Origin: Kitasatospora sp. MAA19
GTDB lineage: Bacteria > Actinomycetota > Actinomycetes > Streptomycetales > Streptomycetaceae
Direction of reading: 5' to 3'
NCBI RefSeq assembly: GCF_029894125.1
Contig: NZ_JARXYZ010000010.1
Coordinates: 62,001-126,000, forward strand
DNA: 64,000 nt
Shown: one piece after another, positions 42,096-50,975 of the stretch
How positions within the stretch are numbered: position 1 is the first letter of the stretch
Layout: every line of letters begins with the position of its first letter
Made by a program: the position numbers and the translations under genes
The notes under the pieces: generated by a model
Database searches by the model: none
What the model was told of the DNA's origin: nothing
Seen by the model: only the letters and a program-made list of their open reading frames with translations

Positions 42096-42242
42096 GGCTC
42101 CTCCAAGGACGGTCACGGCTACCGGGCGTGCCGGGGGCGTATCCCGGTGGCCGGTGAGGCCGCTGTGATACGACAACCATCTCGTCGGAGATTACTCGTC
42201 GTGGGCCGTCCGGACCTGGTGGGCGGCCCCGCGCGGGCCAAT

Positions 42243-42299
42243 CGGCGTACCCGCGCCCGCCCCATGCCCCGTCCGAGCCCCGTCCGGCGTACCCGCGCC
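42243..42299. repeat. 15-bp direct repeat near maoC end
   Basis: CGGCGTACCCGCGCC occurs at 42243-42257 and 42285-42299, the second ending one base before the last codons of the MaoC gene. No clear function. Confidence 0.6.
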
Positions 42300-42300
42300 G

Positions 42301-42753
42301 CTACGCGTAGAACCGGGTGATCGTCTCCGCGACGCAGTGCGGCTTGGCGCTCTCCGCACTGGTGATCGTGAACCGCACCACCGCCTGGACCCCGCCCGGC
42401 ACCTCGGTGGCCGAGACCAGCTCGGCGGTGGCGCGGATCGCCGTCCCCACCGGCACCGGCGCCGGGAAGCGCACCTTCTCCGAGCCGTAGTTCAGCGCCA
42501 TCCGCACGCCCTCGACGCCGTAGCACTCCTTCGCCAGCACCGGGATCATCGACTGGGTCAGGTAGCCGTGCGCGATGGTCGAGCCGAACCGGCTCTCCTT
42601 GGCCCGCTCCGGGTCCACATGGATCCACTGGTGGTCGCCGGTCGCCTCGGCGAACAGGTCGATCTGCCGCTGCTCGATGGTGTGCCACTCGCTGGTGCCC
42701 AGTTCGGTGCCGACGGCGGCGGTCAGATCGGCGAGGGAGGCGAAGCTCGTCAC
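42301..42753 (-). CDS. MaoC-type hotdog dehydratase
   Basis: This 150-residue single-hotdog protein resembles (R)-enoyl-CoA hydratases and MaoC-like proteins. The hydratase motif is visible as FAEATGDHQWIHVDPERA followed by FGSTIAHGYLT, with the Asp and His of the active site. The GTG at 42753 follows AGGAG and starts the conserved N-terminus; longer frames upstream lack homology. It would hydrate an enoyl-CoA in fatty-acid or polyester metabolism. It stands alone on the minus strand. Confidence 0.92.
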   Translation of the reverse strand: MTSFASLADLTAAVGTELGTSEWHTIEQRQIDLFAEATGDHQWIHVDPERAKESRFGSTIAHGYLTQSMIPVLAKECYGVEGVRMALNYGSEKVRFPAPVPVGTAIRATAELVSATEVPGGVQAVVRFTITSAESAKPHCVAETITRFYA

Positions 42754-42814
42754 GGGTGCGCTCCTGGGGGAGAGGTCAGGACGCCGGAAGCGTATGCCTA
42801 CCCGCCGGTATCTG

Positions 42815-43246
42815 TCAGGGGGTGCGGACGCGGGGTGTGAGATCGGGGAACAGCCGGCGGCCGCTGACCAGCTCAGGCGCCAGCGAGACGAACATCGGCT
42901 CCGGGTCCCCGACCCACGGCCGCAGACCGGACCGCAGCACCCGCCGCACCTGCTCGGGCTCGCGCACCACGTCGGCCCGCCCGTGCACCAGCACGCTCCA
43001 GCCGGTCCGGGTGACCGGGTCCAGCAGGTCCGCCTGGAAGGCCACCACCGTGCCGTCAAGCCCGCGCGCGGTGGCACTTCCCCGGCGCACGGCGAGTACC
43101 AGTCGCCCGTCCAGTACCTCGAACGAGACCGGTAGTACGGCCGGCAGCGCGTGCTCGGTGTACACCACGCGCCCGACGGGCACGGTGCTGAGCAGCCGCA
43201 GGCACTCGGCCTCGCTCAGGGTCTCCACACGGTCCTCACGCTCCAT
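42815..43246 (-). CDS. Pyridoxamine 5'-phosphate oxidase-family FMN-binding protein
   Basis: This 143-residue protein has the split-barrel flavin fold: ECLRLLSTVPVGRVVYTEHALPAVLPVSF and GWSVLVHGRADVVREPE are typical of the Pyridox_ox_2 group common in streptomycetes. Such proteins bind FMN, heme or F420; the cofactor here is not certain. The ATG at 43246 is 11 nt after GGAGG; an ATG at 43291 is possible. The last residues LFPDLTPRVRTP are usual for the group. Confidence 0.87.
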   Translation of the reverse strand: MEREDRVETLSEAECLRLLSTVPVGRVVYTEHALPAVLPVSFEVLDGRLVLAVRRGSATARGLDGTVVAFQADLLDPVTRTGWSVLVHGRADVVREPEQVRRVLRSGLRPWVGDPEPMFVSLAPELVSGRRLFPDLTPRVRTP

Positions 43247-43442
43247 GCGTCCGATCGTCCTCCGGTCGGCGCGCGCGTCGATAGGGCCCATGGTCCCTGA
43301 GCGGACGGGTCGGGAGCCCCGTCGGCGGCCGCCCGGAGCGGTAGCCTGCCCGGCGGCGGTACGGTACGCGCCCCTGCGCACCACGGCAGCGGTGGGCGCG
43401 GCGGGCGGACCCGGGTGCGCCGGGGCCGGCGAGGGAGGGGGC

Positions 43443-44303
43443 GTGCGGATGGCGGGCGGGGTCGACCTGGTGGTGATCGGGGCGGACGGCGGGCCCGATC
43501 GGGGCTTCGGTGGTTCGGCGCTGGCGCCGGACGGCGCCCGGCTGCTCGCACAGGTGCTGCCCGGGATGTGCTTCGACGTCGGCGCGGCGGGCTGCCGGGT
43601 CACCGAGGTGGCGCCGGACGCGGACGCCAACGCGATGCTCACCGCCGTCCGGGACGCCGCCCAGCACCCCGGCCGGTGGCTGGTGGTCTGCCTGGTCGGC
43701 CAGTTGGCGGTCGATCCGCGCGGACGGCGGCTCGCCCTGGTGACCGGCGGCAGCACCGCCGACAACGCCTATCGGCGCGGCCTGGCCTGGGACTGGGTGG
43801 TCAGCGCGATGGTGCACGGCGACCAGGAGGAGGCGCTGCTGCTGGTCGACGCGGTGGCCGACCGGGACACCTGGGCGGCGCTGGAGCGCGGTGGCGGCGA
43901 GGACGGCGCGGGCGAACTGCTGGCCTACCCACGCGTCCCGCTGTGGGGCCGGGTCGGCCGCTACACCCCGGGCAGACGCGGCCGGGACGCCGTACTGCCG
44001 GGTGGCGAGGGCTCGTTCAGCCACGCCCTCACCACCGTGCTCCGGCAGGGCGTCCCGGGTGCTCCGGCCGCCGTCGCCCCGCTGGATCTCCAGCCGTCCG
44101 TCGCCGCGCTGCTCGACGGGGGCGATGGGTCGGGTAGTTCGGGTGCGCCGGGCGCGCGCCTGCTCGTTCCGCCGCAGGGTGGGCGCCTGTTGATGCGCAA
44201 TCGGGCCGCGGTTCGGGGCGCATTGGCCGGATTGTCGCTTTCCGAAGAACTGTTGGCCGTTCTGTGGCGGGAAAGTGCCCCGACGGAACCGCCTTCCGCG
44301 TAA
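43443..44303 (+). CDS. Degenerate caspase-like protein at the head of the Tad locus
   Basis: I do not recognise this 286-residue protein by name. It has a core WLVVCLVGQLAVDPRGRRLALV and later ALLLVDAVADRDTWAAL. These lie where caspase-like peptidases have a strand ending in the catalytic His (SGHG) and a strand with the catalytic Cys (DCCHSG), but both catalytic positions are lost here (Gln for His, no Cys). The same two blocks recur in the 741-residue protein at 58719-60944, at the other end of the Tad locus. GGGAGG precedes the GTG start at 43443. It may be a partner or regulator of the Tad machinery. Confidence 0.6.
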   Translation: MRMAGGVDLVVIGADGGPDRGFGGSALAPDGARLLAQVLPGMCFDVGAAGCRVTEVAPDADANAMLTAVRDAAQHPGRWLVVCLVGQLAVDPRGRRLALVTGGSTADNAYRRGLAWDWVVSAMVHGDQEEALLLVDAVADRDTWAALERGGGEDGAGELLAYPRVPLWGRVGRYTPGRRGRDAVLPGGEGSFSHALTTVLRQGVPGAPAAVAPLDLQPSVAALLDGGDGSGSSGAPGARLLVPPQGGRLLMRNRAAVRGALAGLSLSEELLAVLWRESAPTEPPSA

Positions 44304-44439
44304 GGTCAGGGGGCCTGAGGTGTTGCCGTGATGGGGTGGGTTGGCGAAGAATCGATCCCCAGCGGAAACACCGGCGGGACGGCGGAATTCTTCCGGCGGC
44401 CACGGATCACGGATCGGTCGGTCGCGACGAGGTGGGGCG

Positions 44440-45063
44440 ATGCGGCAGCGCGGAAATGTGTTGCGCCCTGGGGCGGTTGGGGTCGGTGGGGTGGTTCTGG
44501 TGTTGCTCCTCGGCGCTTGCGCGAGCAGCGGTGCCGATGGTTCCGTCGATCGTCTCGGGACGGCTGCGCCCAGTGTTGCGGGAGTGGCTCCGGTAACTCC
44601 TTCGAGTGGTTCGGTAAACGATTCGATCGCGCCGACCGAAGGTCCGGAAGGTGCCATGGGTCGGCTGGCTCTGAAGACGTATCAGGACTGGTGGCAGGCT
44701 CAGACCGAGGCCTTCGGGCGGTCGGATTCGGACGGATTCGCGCTGGAGACGTACTCCTCCGGGCGGGCCCTTGCCGACACCCTCGTCAGTCTCGGCCAAC
44801 TGCGTGACGCCAAACTGGTGATGACCGGTACGCCGCGCAATTCGGCGGTGGTCAAGGCCGTCGACCTGAAAGCCGATCCGCAGACCGCGGTGATCGAGGA
44901 CTGCGTCGACGTATCGGGCTGGCACCGCGTCGACGCCGTCACCCAGGTGGCAAAGGATCCGGGCGCCCGACTGAACCGCTACGTCGCGACCGCGTCCCTG
45001 CGCTGGTTCCAAGCACGTTGGCTGATCTACGACTTCAAGCGGGAGGTGGACCGGACATGCTGA
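44440..45063 (+). CDS. Lipoprotein of the Tad locus
   Basis: This 207-residue protein has a lipobox LLLGAC with Cys27, a Ser/Thr-rich linker (about 28-70) and a conserved domain: LKTYQDWWQAQTEAFGRSDSDG, LETYSSGRAL, and VIEDCVDVSGW. The latter part resembles lipoproteins that accompany secreted PKD-type proteins in streptomycete Tad loci; the exact function is unknown. GAGGTGG precedes the ATG. Codon and base use is less GC-biased than downstream genes. Its end overlaps the next gene by seven bases. Confidence 0.78.
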   Translation: MRQRGNVLRPGAVGVGGVVLVLLLGACASSGADGSVDRLGTAAPSVAGVAPVTPSSGSVNDSIAPTEGPEGAMGRLALKTYQDWWQAQTEAFGRSDSDGFALETYSSGRALADTLVSLGQLRDAKLVMTGTPRNSAVVKAVDLKADPQTAVIEDCVDVSGWHRVDAVTQVAKDPGARLNRYVATASLRWFQARWLIYDFKREVDRTC

Positions 45064-46001
45064 ACACGCGTAAACCGGCCCGGCGATTCGCGATCCTCGC
45101 GCCGTTGTCCGCCGGGTTGCTGGTGGCCTCGGCGGTGACGGCGGTGGCGGACGAACCGCCGAGCGGAGGCGCCGAACAATGTTATCCGGACGTGATCTGT
45201 TCGGGGGTCAACTCCGGCGGCACGAAACCGAATCCCGAACCTTCACAGCCCGGCGGTGGCGGCGGTGGCAGCACCGCTGACGGCCCGCTGCTGTGCAGCT
45301 ACCACGACCAGCAGTGGCCCTGCCACGACCCGGAGCGCGGCTGGTTCAACAGCGGCGTCGGGTGCTACTTCCGCCCCCTGGACAACCCGCCCGCCGAGGG
45401 CGCCCCGGAGTGGCAGGGGCACAAGCCGTCCGAGGGCGCGCTCTACTCGAAGGTCTGCCCGCAGACGGGAGGCGGGCAGGACGGCGCCGAGATCGTGTTC
45501 GAGGCCACCTCGCCGGCCGGGCCGCCGGCGCTGAACCTGGTGGACGTCGGTTACGGGTTCGCCCACGAGATGCGCTTCCCGAAGCCGGCGGCGGGCGTCG
45601 CGCCCAAGGGCACGGCGGTGGTGAAGGCGCCGGTCTGGCTCTGGCTGGACGGCGTCGCGGCGCCCGCGCCCAAGACGCTGTCCGTCCCGGGCGCCTCGGT
45701 GACCGTCACGCCCGTGCTGAGGAGCGTGACCTGGAGCTTCGACAAGGACGTCTCGGTGACCTGTGACACGGCCGGGACGCGGTACGACCCCGCGTACGGC
45801 GCCGCCGCGTCACCGGACTGCGGCTACCAGTTCGCCGTCGGCTCGGGCACCAAGAAGAGCGGCGTCTTCGACGGGACGGTGACGGCGAACTGGGTGGGCC
45901 AGGTCGTGGTCACGGGGCCGAACGCGAAGACCTTCGACGTCAAGATGCCGCAGTCCTCGAAGTTCACGCTCAAGGTCGCCGAGGTGCAGGTCCTCAACTG
46001 A
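45057..46001 (+). CDS. Secreted Cys-containing protein of the Tad locus
   Basis: This 314-residue protein has a signal peptide ending near AVTAVADE, a Cys-containing and Pro/Gly-rich region (CYPDVICSGVNS, CSYHDQQWPCHDPERGW, GVGCYFRPLDNPP), and a C-terminal beta-rich part with VTCDTAGTRYDPAYGAAASPDCGYQF. This layout matches secreted proteins found beside Tad genes in streptomycetes, which are often mislabelled ATP/GTP-binding proteins. It lacks any P-loop. Six or more Cys suggest disulfides outside the cell. It overlaps the lipoprotein gene, so they are co-translated. Confidence 0.78.
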   Translation: MLNTRKPARRFAILAPLSAGLLVASAVTAVADEPPSGGAEQCYPDVICSGVNSGGTKPNPEPSQPGGGGGGSTADGPLLCSYHDQQWPCHDPERGWFNSGVGCYFRPLDNPPAEGAPEWQGHKPSEGALYSKVCPQTGGGQDGAEIVFEATSPAGPPALNLVDVGYGFAHEMRFPKPAAGVAPKGTAVVKAPVWLWLDGVAAPAPKTLSVPGASVTVTPVLRSVTWSFDKDVSVTCDTAGTRYDPAYGAAASPDCGYQFAVGSGTKKSGVFDGTVTANWVGQVVVTGPNAKTFDVKMPQSSKFTLKVAEVQVLN

Positions 46002-46027
46002 CCTGCGGGCGGCGGCGATCCGAGCGC

Positions 46028-46098
46028 CGACAACCCCACCATCGACAACCCCACCATCGACAACCCCACCATCGACGACCCCAGCATCGACGACCCAG
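46028..46098 (+). repeat. 15-nt tandem repeat before the cpaB-like gene
   Basis: The 146-bp gap 46002-46146 contains four to five units of the type CAACCCCACCATCGA, then degenerate copies. It would encode NPTID repeats if translated, but no start is seen. Confidence 0.7.
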
Positions 46099-46146
46099 CA
46101 CTGACGACCCGGAACGAGCACGAGCACGAGGGAAGGGCGGAACCCG

Positions 46147-47055
46147 GTGGAGAACCGTACATTCGCGACGCCGGGATCCGGCACACCCGCAGGGGCCGCG
46201 GTGTCCGTGGCGGTCCCGGACCAGGGCCAGGGGCCGGGCCAGGCTCCCGGCGGCGGCCCGAGCAGGGGCAAGGGCAAGGGGCACGCCGCCCCGCACGCCC
46301 CCGGCCGGACGCTGCGGGCCCGGCGGCGCCGTCCGGCGGTGCTGGCGATGGCGGTCGCGCTGATCGCCGCCGGCGGCCTGGGCGGCGCGGTGCTCTACAA
46401 CAGCACCGGCCAACGGGTCGCCGTACTGGCGCTGGCCCGGGACGTCCCGTGGGGTCAGGTGATCACCGACGACGACCTGGTGGTGGCCCGGATCGCCGGC
46501 GACCCGGCGCTGCGGCCGCTGGCGGCCACGGAACGGGAGAAGACGGTCGGCATGCGGGCCGCCACCGATCTCAAACGCGGCGCGATGCTCACCCGGGCCG
46601 ACGTCGCGCAGGCGCTTCTGGTGCAGCCCGGCCAGATCGTGGTCGGCGTCTCGGCCAAGCGCACCCAGCTGCCCGCCGGTCGGCTCCAGCCCGGGCTGCA
46701 GATCGTCGTGGTCTACACCCCGGACAACAACAAGGCCGACTCGATGCCCGCGACGGTCATCACGGTCGGCCGGGTGGACACCGACGGCAGCCAGGTGATC
46801 GACGTGGCCGTCGGCGCGGCGGACGGCCCCCGGTTGGCGCAGTGGGTGGCCGGCGGGCGGATCCAGGTCCTGCTGGCGCCGCGCGCCGCCGCGGCGGGCG
46901 GTGCGGCCGGGACGGGCGGCTCGGGCGCGGTCGGCGGCACCGGTGGCACCGCCGCGCCGACGGCCCCGCCGACCGGTGCGGCCTCCGGGGCGCCCGCCGG
47001 TGCGGGCACGGCTCCCGCGGCCCCCGTGCCCCCGACCGGGGCGGGTGGCGCCTGA
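46147..47055 (+). CDS. cpaB: CpaB/RcpC-like SAF-domain pilus assembly protein
   Basis: This 302-residue protein has a cytoplasmic Gly/Pro-rich N-terminus, one membrane segment (about 63-86, AVLAMAVALIAAGGLGGAVLY) and an external SAF domain (about 88-150: VAVLALARDVPWGQVITDDDLVVARIAGD). A Gly/Ala/Pro-rich tail follows. CpaB/RcpC proteins help assemble Flp/Tad pili at the envelope. The GTG at 46147 is preceded by GGGAAGGG. Its stop overlaps the next ATG. Confidence 0.85.
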   Translation: MENRTFATPGSGTPAGAAVSVAVPDQGQGPGQAPGGGPSRGKGKGHAAPHAPGRTLRARRRRPAVLAMAVALIAAGGLGGAVLYNSTGQRVAVLALARDVPWGQVITDDDLVVARIAGDPALRPLAATEREKTVGMRAATDLKRGAMLTRADVAQALLVQPGQIVVGVSAKRTQLPAGRLQPGLQIVVVYTPDNNKADSMPATVITVGRVDTDGSQVIDVAVGAADGPRLAQWVAGGRIQVLLAPRAAAAGGAAGTGGSGAVGGTGGTAAPTAPPTGAASGAPAGAGTAPAAPVPPTGAGGA

Positions 47056-48335
47056 TGGCGGTGATCGCGGTGGTCGGCGGTCCGGGCGCGCCCGGCGCGA
47101 CCACGACGGCCCTGGCCCTGCTGCTGGCCTGGCCGCTGTCGCCCGGACGGCGCGTCCTGCTGGTGGAGGCCGACCCGGACGGCGGCGCGGTGCTCGCCGG
47201 CGCCCTGGAAGGCCGGGTCGACGCGGTGTACGGGCTGCGCAACCTGGCCGTCGCCGACCGGCGCGGACTGCTCGCCCAGACCATCTGGGAGCAGCTGATC
47301 GACCTCTCGCCCGAGGGCACCGCCGAGCGGCTGCTGCTGCCCGGCCTGACCGACCCCACCCAGGCCCCGGGCCTCGCCTACACCTGGGAGCCGCTCGCCG
47401 ACCTGCTGCACGGCCTCGAACCACAGGGCTACGACGTCATCGTGGACCTCGGCCGCTCCGGCGCCACCGGTGTGAGCGCGGTGCTGGCCCGCCGGGCGGA
47501 CGTGGTCGCGGTGACCGTCCGCACCACGCTGCGCGGCCTGAGCTCGGTCCGGCCCCGGCTGTCCGCGCTCGCCGAGGACCTCGCCACGGCCGGCACCGGG
47601 GTGGACGCGCTCGGGCTGCTGCTGGTCGCCGAGGGTCCCTACTCGGGGGCGGAGGTGTCGCGCGAGTTCGGCGTGCCGCTGCTCGGGCTGCTGCCGCACG
47701 CCACCCGCACCGCCCGGGTGCTCTCGGACGGCGGTGACATCACCGACCGGCGGTTCATCCGCTCGGAGCTGATGCGGACGGCGCGGTCGGCGGCGGACGA
47801 GGTGCAACTGCTGGTCCGCCGGCGGCGCCAGCGGCTGGCGCCGACGGCCGCGCCGATCCCGGCCCAGGCCCAGATCACCGCCCAGGCCCAGGCCCCGGTG
47901 CCGCCCCAGGCCCAGGTCCTGACCCCGACCCCGGCGGCGTACGTGGAGACGGCGGCGTACGCGGAGACGGCGTGGGGGAGCGCCGAGGGGGAGCAGCCCT
48001 CGTACACCCCGCCGCAGCCGGTCGCGCCGGTGATCGTCACCGGCCCGGTGGCACCGCTGGCCGGGCTGGCCCCCCAGCCGGCCGCGCCGGCGCCGTTCCC
48101 GTCGCACGTCCAGTCGCCGCAGCCGCCGCCGTACGGGCAGCAGGTCGCGTACACCCCGTACGGCCGGCAGGCCCCGTCCGATCAGCGGCCCCCCTCCGTC
48201 CGGCAGGAGCCCGAGGACGAAGGCCGGTACCCGCTCCAGCAGCCCGCCGTGACGCCCGACCAGGCGCAGCCGAACGGTGTGCAGTCGAACGATCCGCAGC
48301 CGTACAACCCCGGGGAGGTGCTCCGTGCGCGGTAG
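47055..48335 (+). CDS. CpaE/TadZ-like P-loop protein
   Basis: This 426-residue protein has a MinD/ParA-like N-terminal domain: VVGGPGAPGATTTALALLLAW as a deviant Walker A, VLLVEADPDGG, and DVIVDLGRSGATG. The consensus Lys of the Walker A motif is absent, as in some TadZ proteins that localise the pilus machine. From about 260 the protein is Pro/Gln/Ala-rich and probably disordered. It starts on the A of the previous TGA and runs 11 bases into the next gene. Confidence 0.85.
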   Translation: MAVIAVVGGPGAPGATTTALALLLAWPLSPGRRVLLVEADPDGGAVLAGALEGRVDAVYGLRNLAVADRRGLLAQTIWEQLIDLSPEGTAERLLLPGLTDPTQAPGLAYTWEPLADLLHGLEPQGYDVIVDLGRSGATGVSAVLARRADVVAVTVRTTLRGLSSVRPRLSALAEDLATAGTGVDALGLLLVAEGPYSGAEVSREFGVPLLGLLPHATRTARVLSDGGDITDRRFIRSELMRTARSAADEVQLLVRRRRQRLAPTAAPIPAQAQITAQAQAPVPPQAQVLTPTPAAYVETAAYAETAWGSAEGEQPSYTPPQPVAPVIVTGPVAPLAGLAPQPAAPAPFPSHVQSPQPPPYGQQVAYTPYGRQAPSDQRPPSVRQEPEDEGRYPLQQPAVTPDQAQPNGVQSNDPQPYNPGEVLRAR

Positions 48336-50016
48336 CCCCCTGCACCAGCACCCCGAGGCCGACCCGGCCGCGCTGCCCTGGGCCACCCACGTCCAGGCCC
48401 AAGCCCAAGCCCAGGTCCAGGCCCAAGCCCAAGCCCAAGCCCAGGTCCAGGCCCCGATCCAGGGCCCGGCACCCGCCGCCGCGCCGCCGCAGGCCTACCA
48501 GCCGGGCCCGGTCGCCCCGCAGCCCGGGCCGCAGCCCGTGCCGCCGTACGCCCACCAGGGCGGCGCGGCCACGCCCACCGCCGTGCCCTCCCAGCTGCCC
48601 TCGCTCGACCTGCGTGGCGCCGCCACCCGCCCGGCCGTCGACCCGCAGGTGGCCCGCGAGCTGAAGCGCCAGGTCGCGGCCGAACTGCACCAGCAGATCA
48701 CCCGGTTGACCGCCACCTCGGGCGCCGAACCGGACCGCGCCACCCGCCGCCAGCGCGGCCGGGCGCTGATCGAGGAGGCGGTCGCCCGCTGGTCCGACGC
48801 CTACGCGCAGACCCACGGCATCCCGCCCACCCGGGAGCAGGACCGCGCCCTCGCCGAGGCCGTCTTCGACCTGCTGTTCCGGGCCGGGCGCCTCCAGCCC
48901 TACCTGGACGACCCGGAGATCGAGAACATCCTGATCAACGGCTGCGACGACGTCTGGGTCTCCCGGGTGCACCAACCCCTGCGCCAGGTCCCGCCGGTGG
49001 CCGACAGCGACGCCGAACTCGTCGAACTGCTCCAGGACCTGGCCCGCCAGCACGGCGGCGGCGAGCGCAGCCTGTCCACCGCCAGCCCGACCCTCGCGCT
49101 GCGCCTGGAGGGCGGCATGCGCCTGCAGGCGCTCACCGAGGTGACGCCCCGCCCGTACGTGGCGATCCGGCGCCACCGGGTGGCCTCGGCGACGCTGCCG
49201 GAGATGGTCGAACTCGGCACTCTGGACAGCACCTTGGCCGCCTTCCTGGCCGCCGCGATCCGGGCCCGGAAGAACGTGATGATCACCGGCACCCAGGGCG
49301 TCGGCAAGACCAGCCTGCTGCGGGCGATGGCCGCCGAGATCCCGCCGGACGAGCGGATCGGCACCCTGGAGTCGGAGTTCGAGCTGTGGCTGCACACCCT
49401 CGGCCACCTGCGCCAGGTCGTTCCGATGGAGGCCCGCGAGGGCAACGGCGAGCGCGTCGAGGGCCGCCTGGCGGGCGAGTTGAGCATCGGTGACCTCATC
49501 CCGGCGGCGCTGCGGATGACGCTGTCCCGGATCATCGTCGGCGAGGTCCGCTCCGGCGAGGTCGTGCCGATGCTGCGGGTCATGACCAACGGTGAGGGCG
49601 GTTCGATGTGCACCCTGCACGCCCGCGGCCCGCACATGGTCGTCGACCGCATCGCCGAACTCTGCCTGGAATACGGCTCGCACATGACCGACTCGCTCGC
49701 CTACCGGCTCACCGCCAACGCCCTGGACCTCATCGTGCACGTCACCATGGTCGACGAGACCGCCGTCGGCGGCCGTCGGCACCGCTTCGTCTCCCACGTC
49801 CTGGAGGTCACCGGCCTCGGCGAGAGCGGCCGGCCCGCGCTGAACACCGTGTTCGGCCCCCGGGTCGACCTCGGCGAGCCGCGGGCCGTCCCGCACACCC
49901 CGCCGCAGTGCCTGGACGACCTGCGCCGGGCCGGCTTCGACGCCGCCCTGCTCGGCTCCCGGTACGGGGGCTGGGCCACCCCGCTGCAGCTGCGGATCGG
50001 CGGTGGCGCGCGATGA
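48325..50016 (+). CDS. tadA: TadA/CpaF-type pilus ATPase
   Basis: This 563-residue hexameric ATPase powers Tad pilus assembly or secretion. The first 110 residues are low-complexity, with runs of QAQAQAQVQAQ from a hexanucleotide repeat. The conserved part (about 140-520) has DPEIENILINGCDDVWV, Walker A GTQGVGKTS (322-330), and Walker B RIIVGEVRSGE (402-412) followed by NGEGGSMCTLHA. GGGGAGG lies 6 nt before the GTG. The order with TadB and TadC after it is standard. Confidence 0.95.
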   Translation: MRGSPLHQHPEADPAALPWATHVQAQAQAQVQAQAQAQAQVQAPIQGPAPAAAPPQAYQPGPVAPQPGPQPVPPYAHQGGAATPTAVPSQLPSLDLRGAATRPAVDPQVARELKRQVAAELHQQITRLTATSGAEPDRATRRQRGRALIEEAVARWSDAYAQTHGIPPTREQDRALAEAVFDLLFRAGRLQPYLDDPEIENILINGCDDVWVSRVHQPLRQVPPVADSDAELVELLQDLARQHGGGERSLSTASPTLALRLEGGMRLQALTEVTPRPYVAIRRHRVASATLPEMVELGTLDSTLAAFLAAAIRARKNVMITGTQGVGKTSLLRAMAAEIPPDERIGTLESEFELWLHTLGHLRQVVPMEAREGNGERVEGRLAGELSIGDLIPAALRMTLSRIIVGEVRSGEVVPMLRVMTNGEGGSMCTLHARGPHMVVDRIAELCLEYGSHMTDSLAYRLTANALDLIVHVTMVDETAVGGRRHRFVSHVLEVTGLGESGRPALNTVFGPRVDLGEPRAVPHTPPQCLDDLRRAGFDAALLGSRYGGWATPLQLRIGGGAR

Positions 50017-50975
50017 TGCTGCTGTTCGCCCTGTGCGGGCTGGCGGTCGCGGGCGGCCTGGTCGCCCTGGTGGCCTGGGCCCGCGGGAGCGAGCCGGCGG
50101 ACGAGGAGGAGACGCCGCAGCGGGAGGGCCCGCCGGCCGGCCGCGCCCACGTCCTCTGGTACGGCGCGCCCGGCGCCGGCTCGGCCCGGGTCGTGCGGCT
50201 GCGCCGGATCCAGCTGCCGCTCGCGCTGATCGGCGCCCCGCTCGGCTGGCTGTTCACCGGCATCCCGCTGACCGCGCTGCTGGTGCCGCTGGCCGTGTTC
50301 GGCCTGCCCTGGCTGTTCGACACCACCCGCCCGGACACCCGCCGGATCGAACGCCTGGAGGCGCTGTCCGAGTGGACCCAGCGCATCGCCGACGTGCTGC
50401 TGCTCGGCGTCGGCCTCAACCAGGCCATCGTCACCAGCCGCCGCACCGCCCCCGCCGCCCTGGAGGAGGAGATCGGCGAGCTGGCGGCCCGGCTACAGGC
50501 CCGCTGGCGGCCCGAGGAGGCGCTGCAGGCCTTCGCCGACGGCCTCGCCGACGCCACCGCCGACAAGGTGCTCGCCGCGCTCGTGCTGCGCTCCGGCGAC
50601 AGCGGCCCCGGCCTGGCCCGGGCGCTGTCCGACATGGCCGACTCGGTGCGCGAGGAGGTCCGCCAGCGCCGCGCCATCGAGGCCGACCGGGCCAAGCACC
50701 GCACCACCATCCGCTGGCTGGTCGGCATCATCGTGCTGGTCGTCACGGTCGGCTCCTTCAACACCGAGTACACCCGCCCGTACGGGACGCTGCTCGGCCA
50801 GATCGTGCTCGCCGTGGTCGCCGCGCTGTTCGTCGCGATCATCGCCTGGATGCGCGCGCTCGCCTCGCACCCGCCGGTGCCCCGGCTGCTGACGCCGGAC
50901 CGGCGCAGCAAGGGCGGGCGCCGCGCCCCGGTGCGCGAGGACGCCGCCGTCGAGCAGCTCGGGGAGGTCCGGTGA
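50013..50975 (+). CDS. tadB: TadB-like inner-membrane protein
   Basis: This 320-residue protein has an N-terminal membrane segment, a central pair (LPLALIGAPLGWLFTGIPLTALLVPLAVFGLPWLF), a cytoplasmic T2SSF domain (about 105-230: WTQRIADVLLLGVGLNQAI) and two C-terminal segments. It is one of the two platform proteins of the Tad system. Its ATG overlaps the stop of tadA (ATGA), and its end overlaps tadC (GTGA). Confidence 0.92.
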   Translation: MMLLFALCGLAVAGGLVALVAWARGSEPADEEETPQREGPPAGRAHVLWYGAPGAGSARVVRLRRIQLPLALIGAPLGWLFTGIPLTALLVPLAVFGLPWLFDTTRPDTRRIERLEALSEWTQRIADVLLLGVGLNQAIVTSRRTAPAALEEEIGELAARLQARWRPEEALQAFADGLADATADKVLAALVLRSGDSGPGLARALSDMADSVREEVRQRRAIEADRAKHRTTIRWLVGIIVLVVTVGSFNTEYTRPYGTLLGQIVLAVVAALFVAIIAWMRALASHPPVPRLLTPDRRSKGGRRAPVREDAAVEQLGEVR

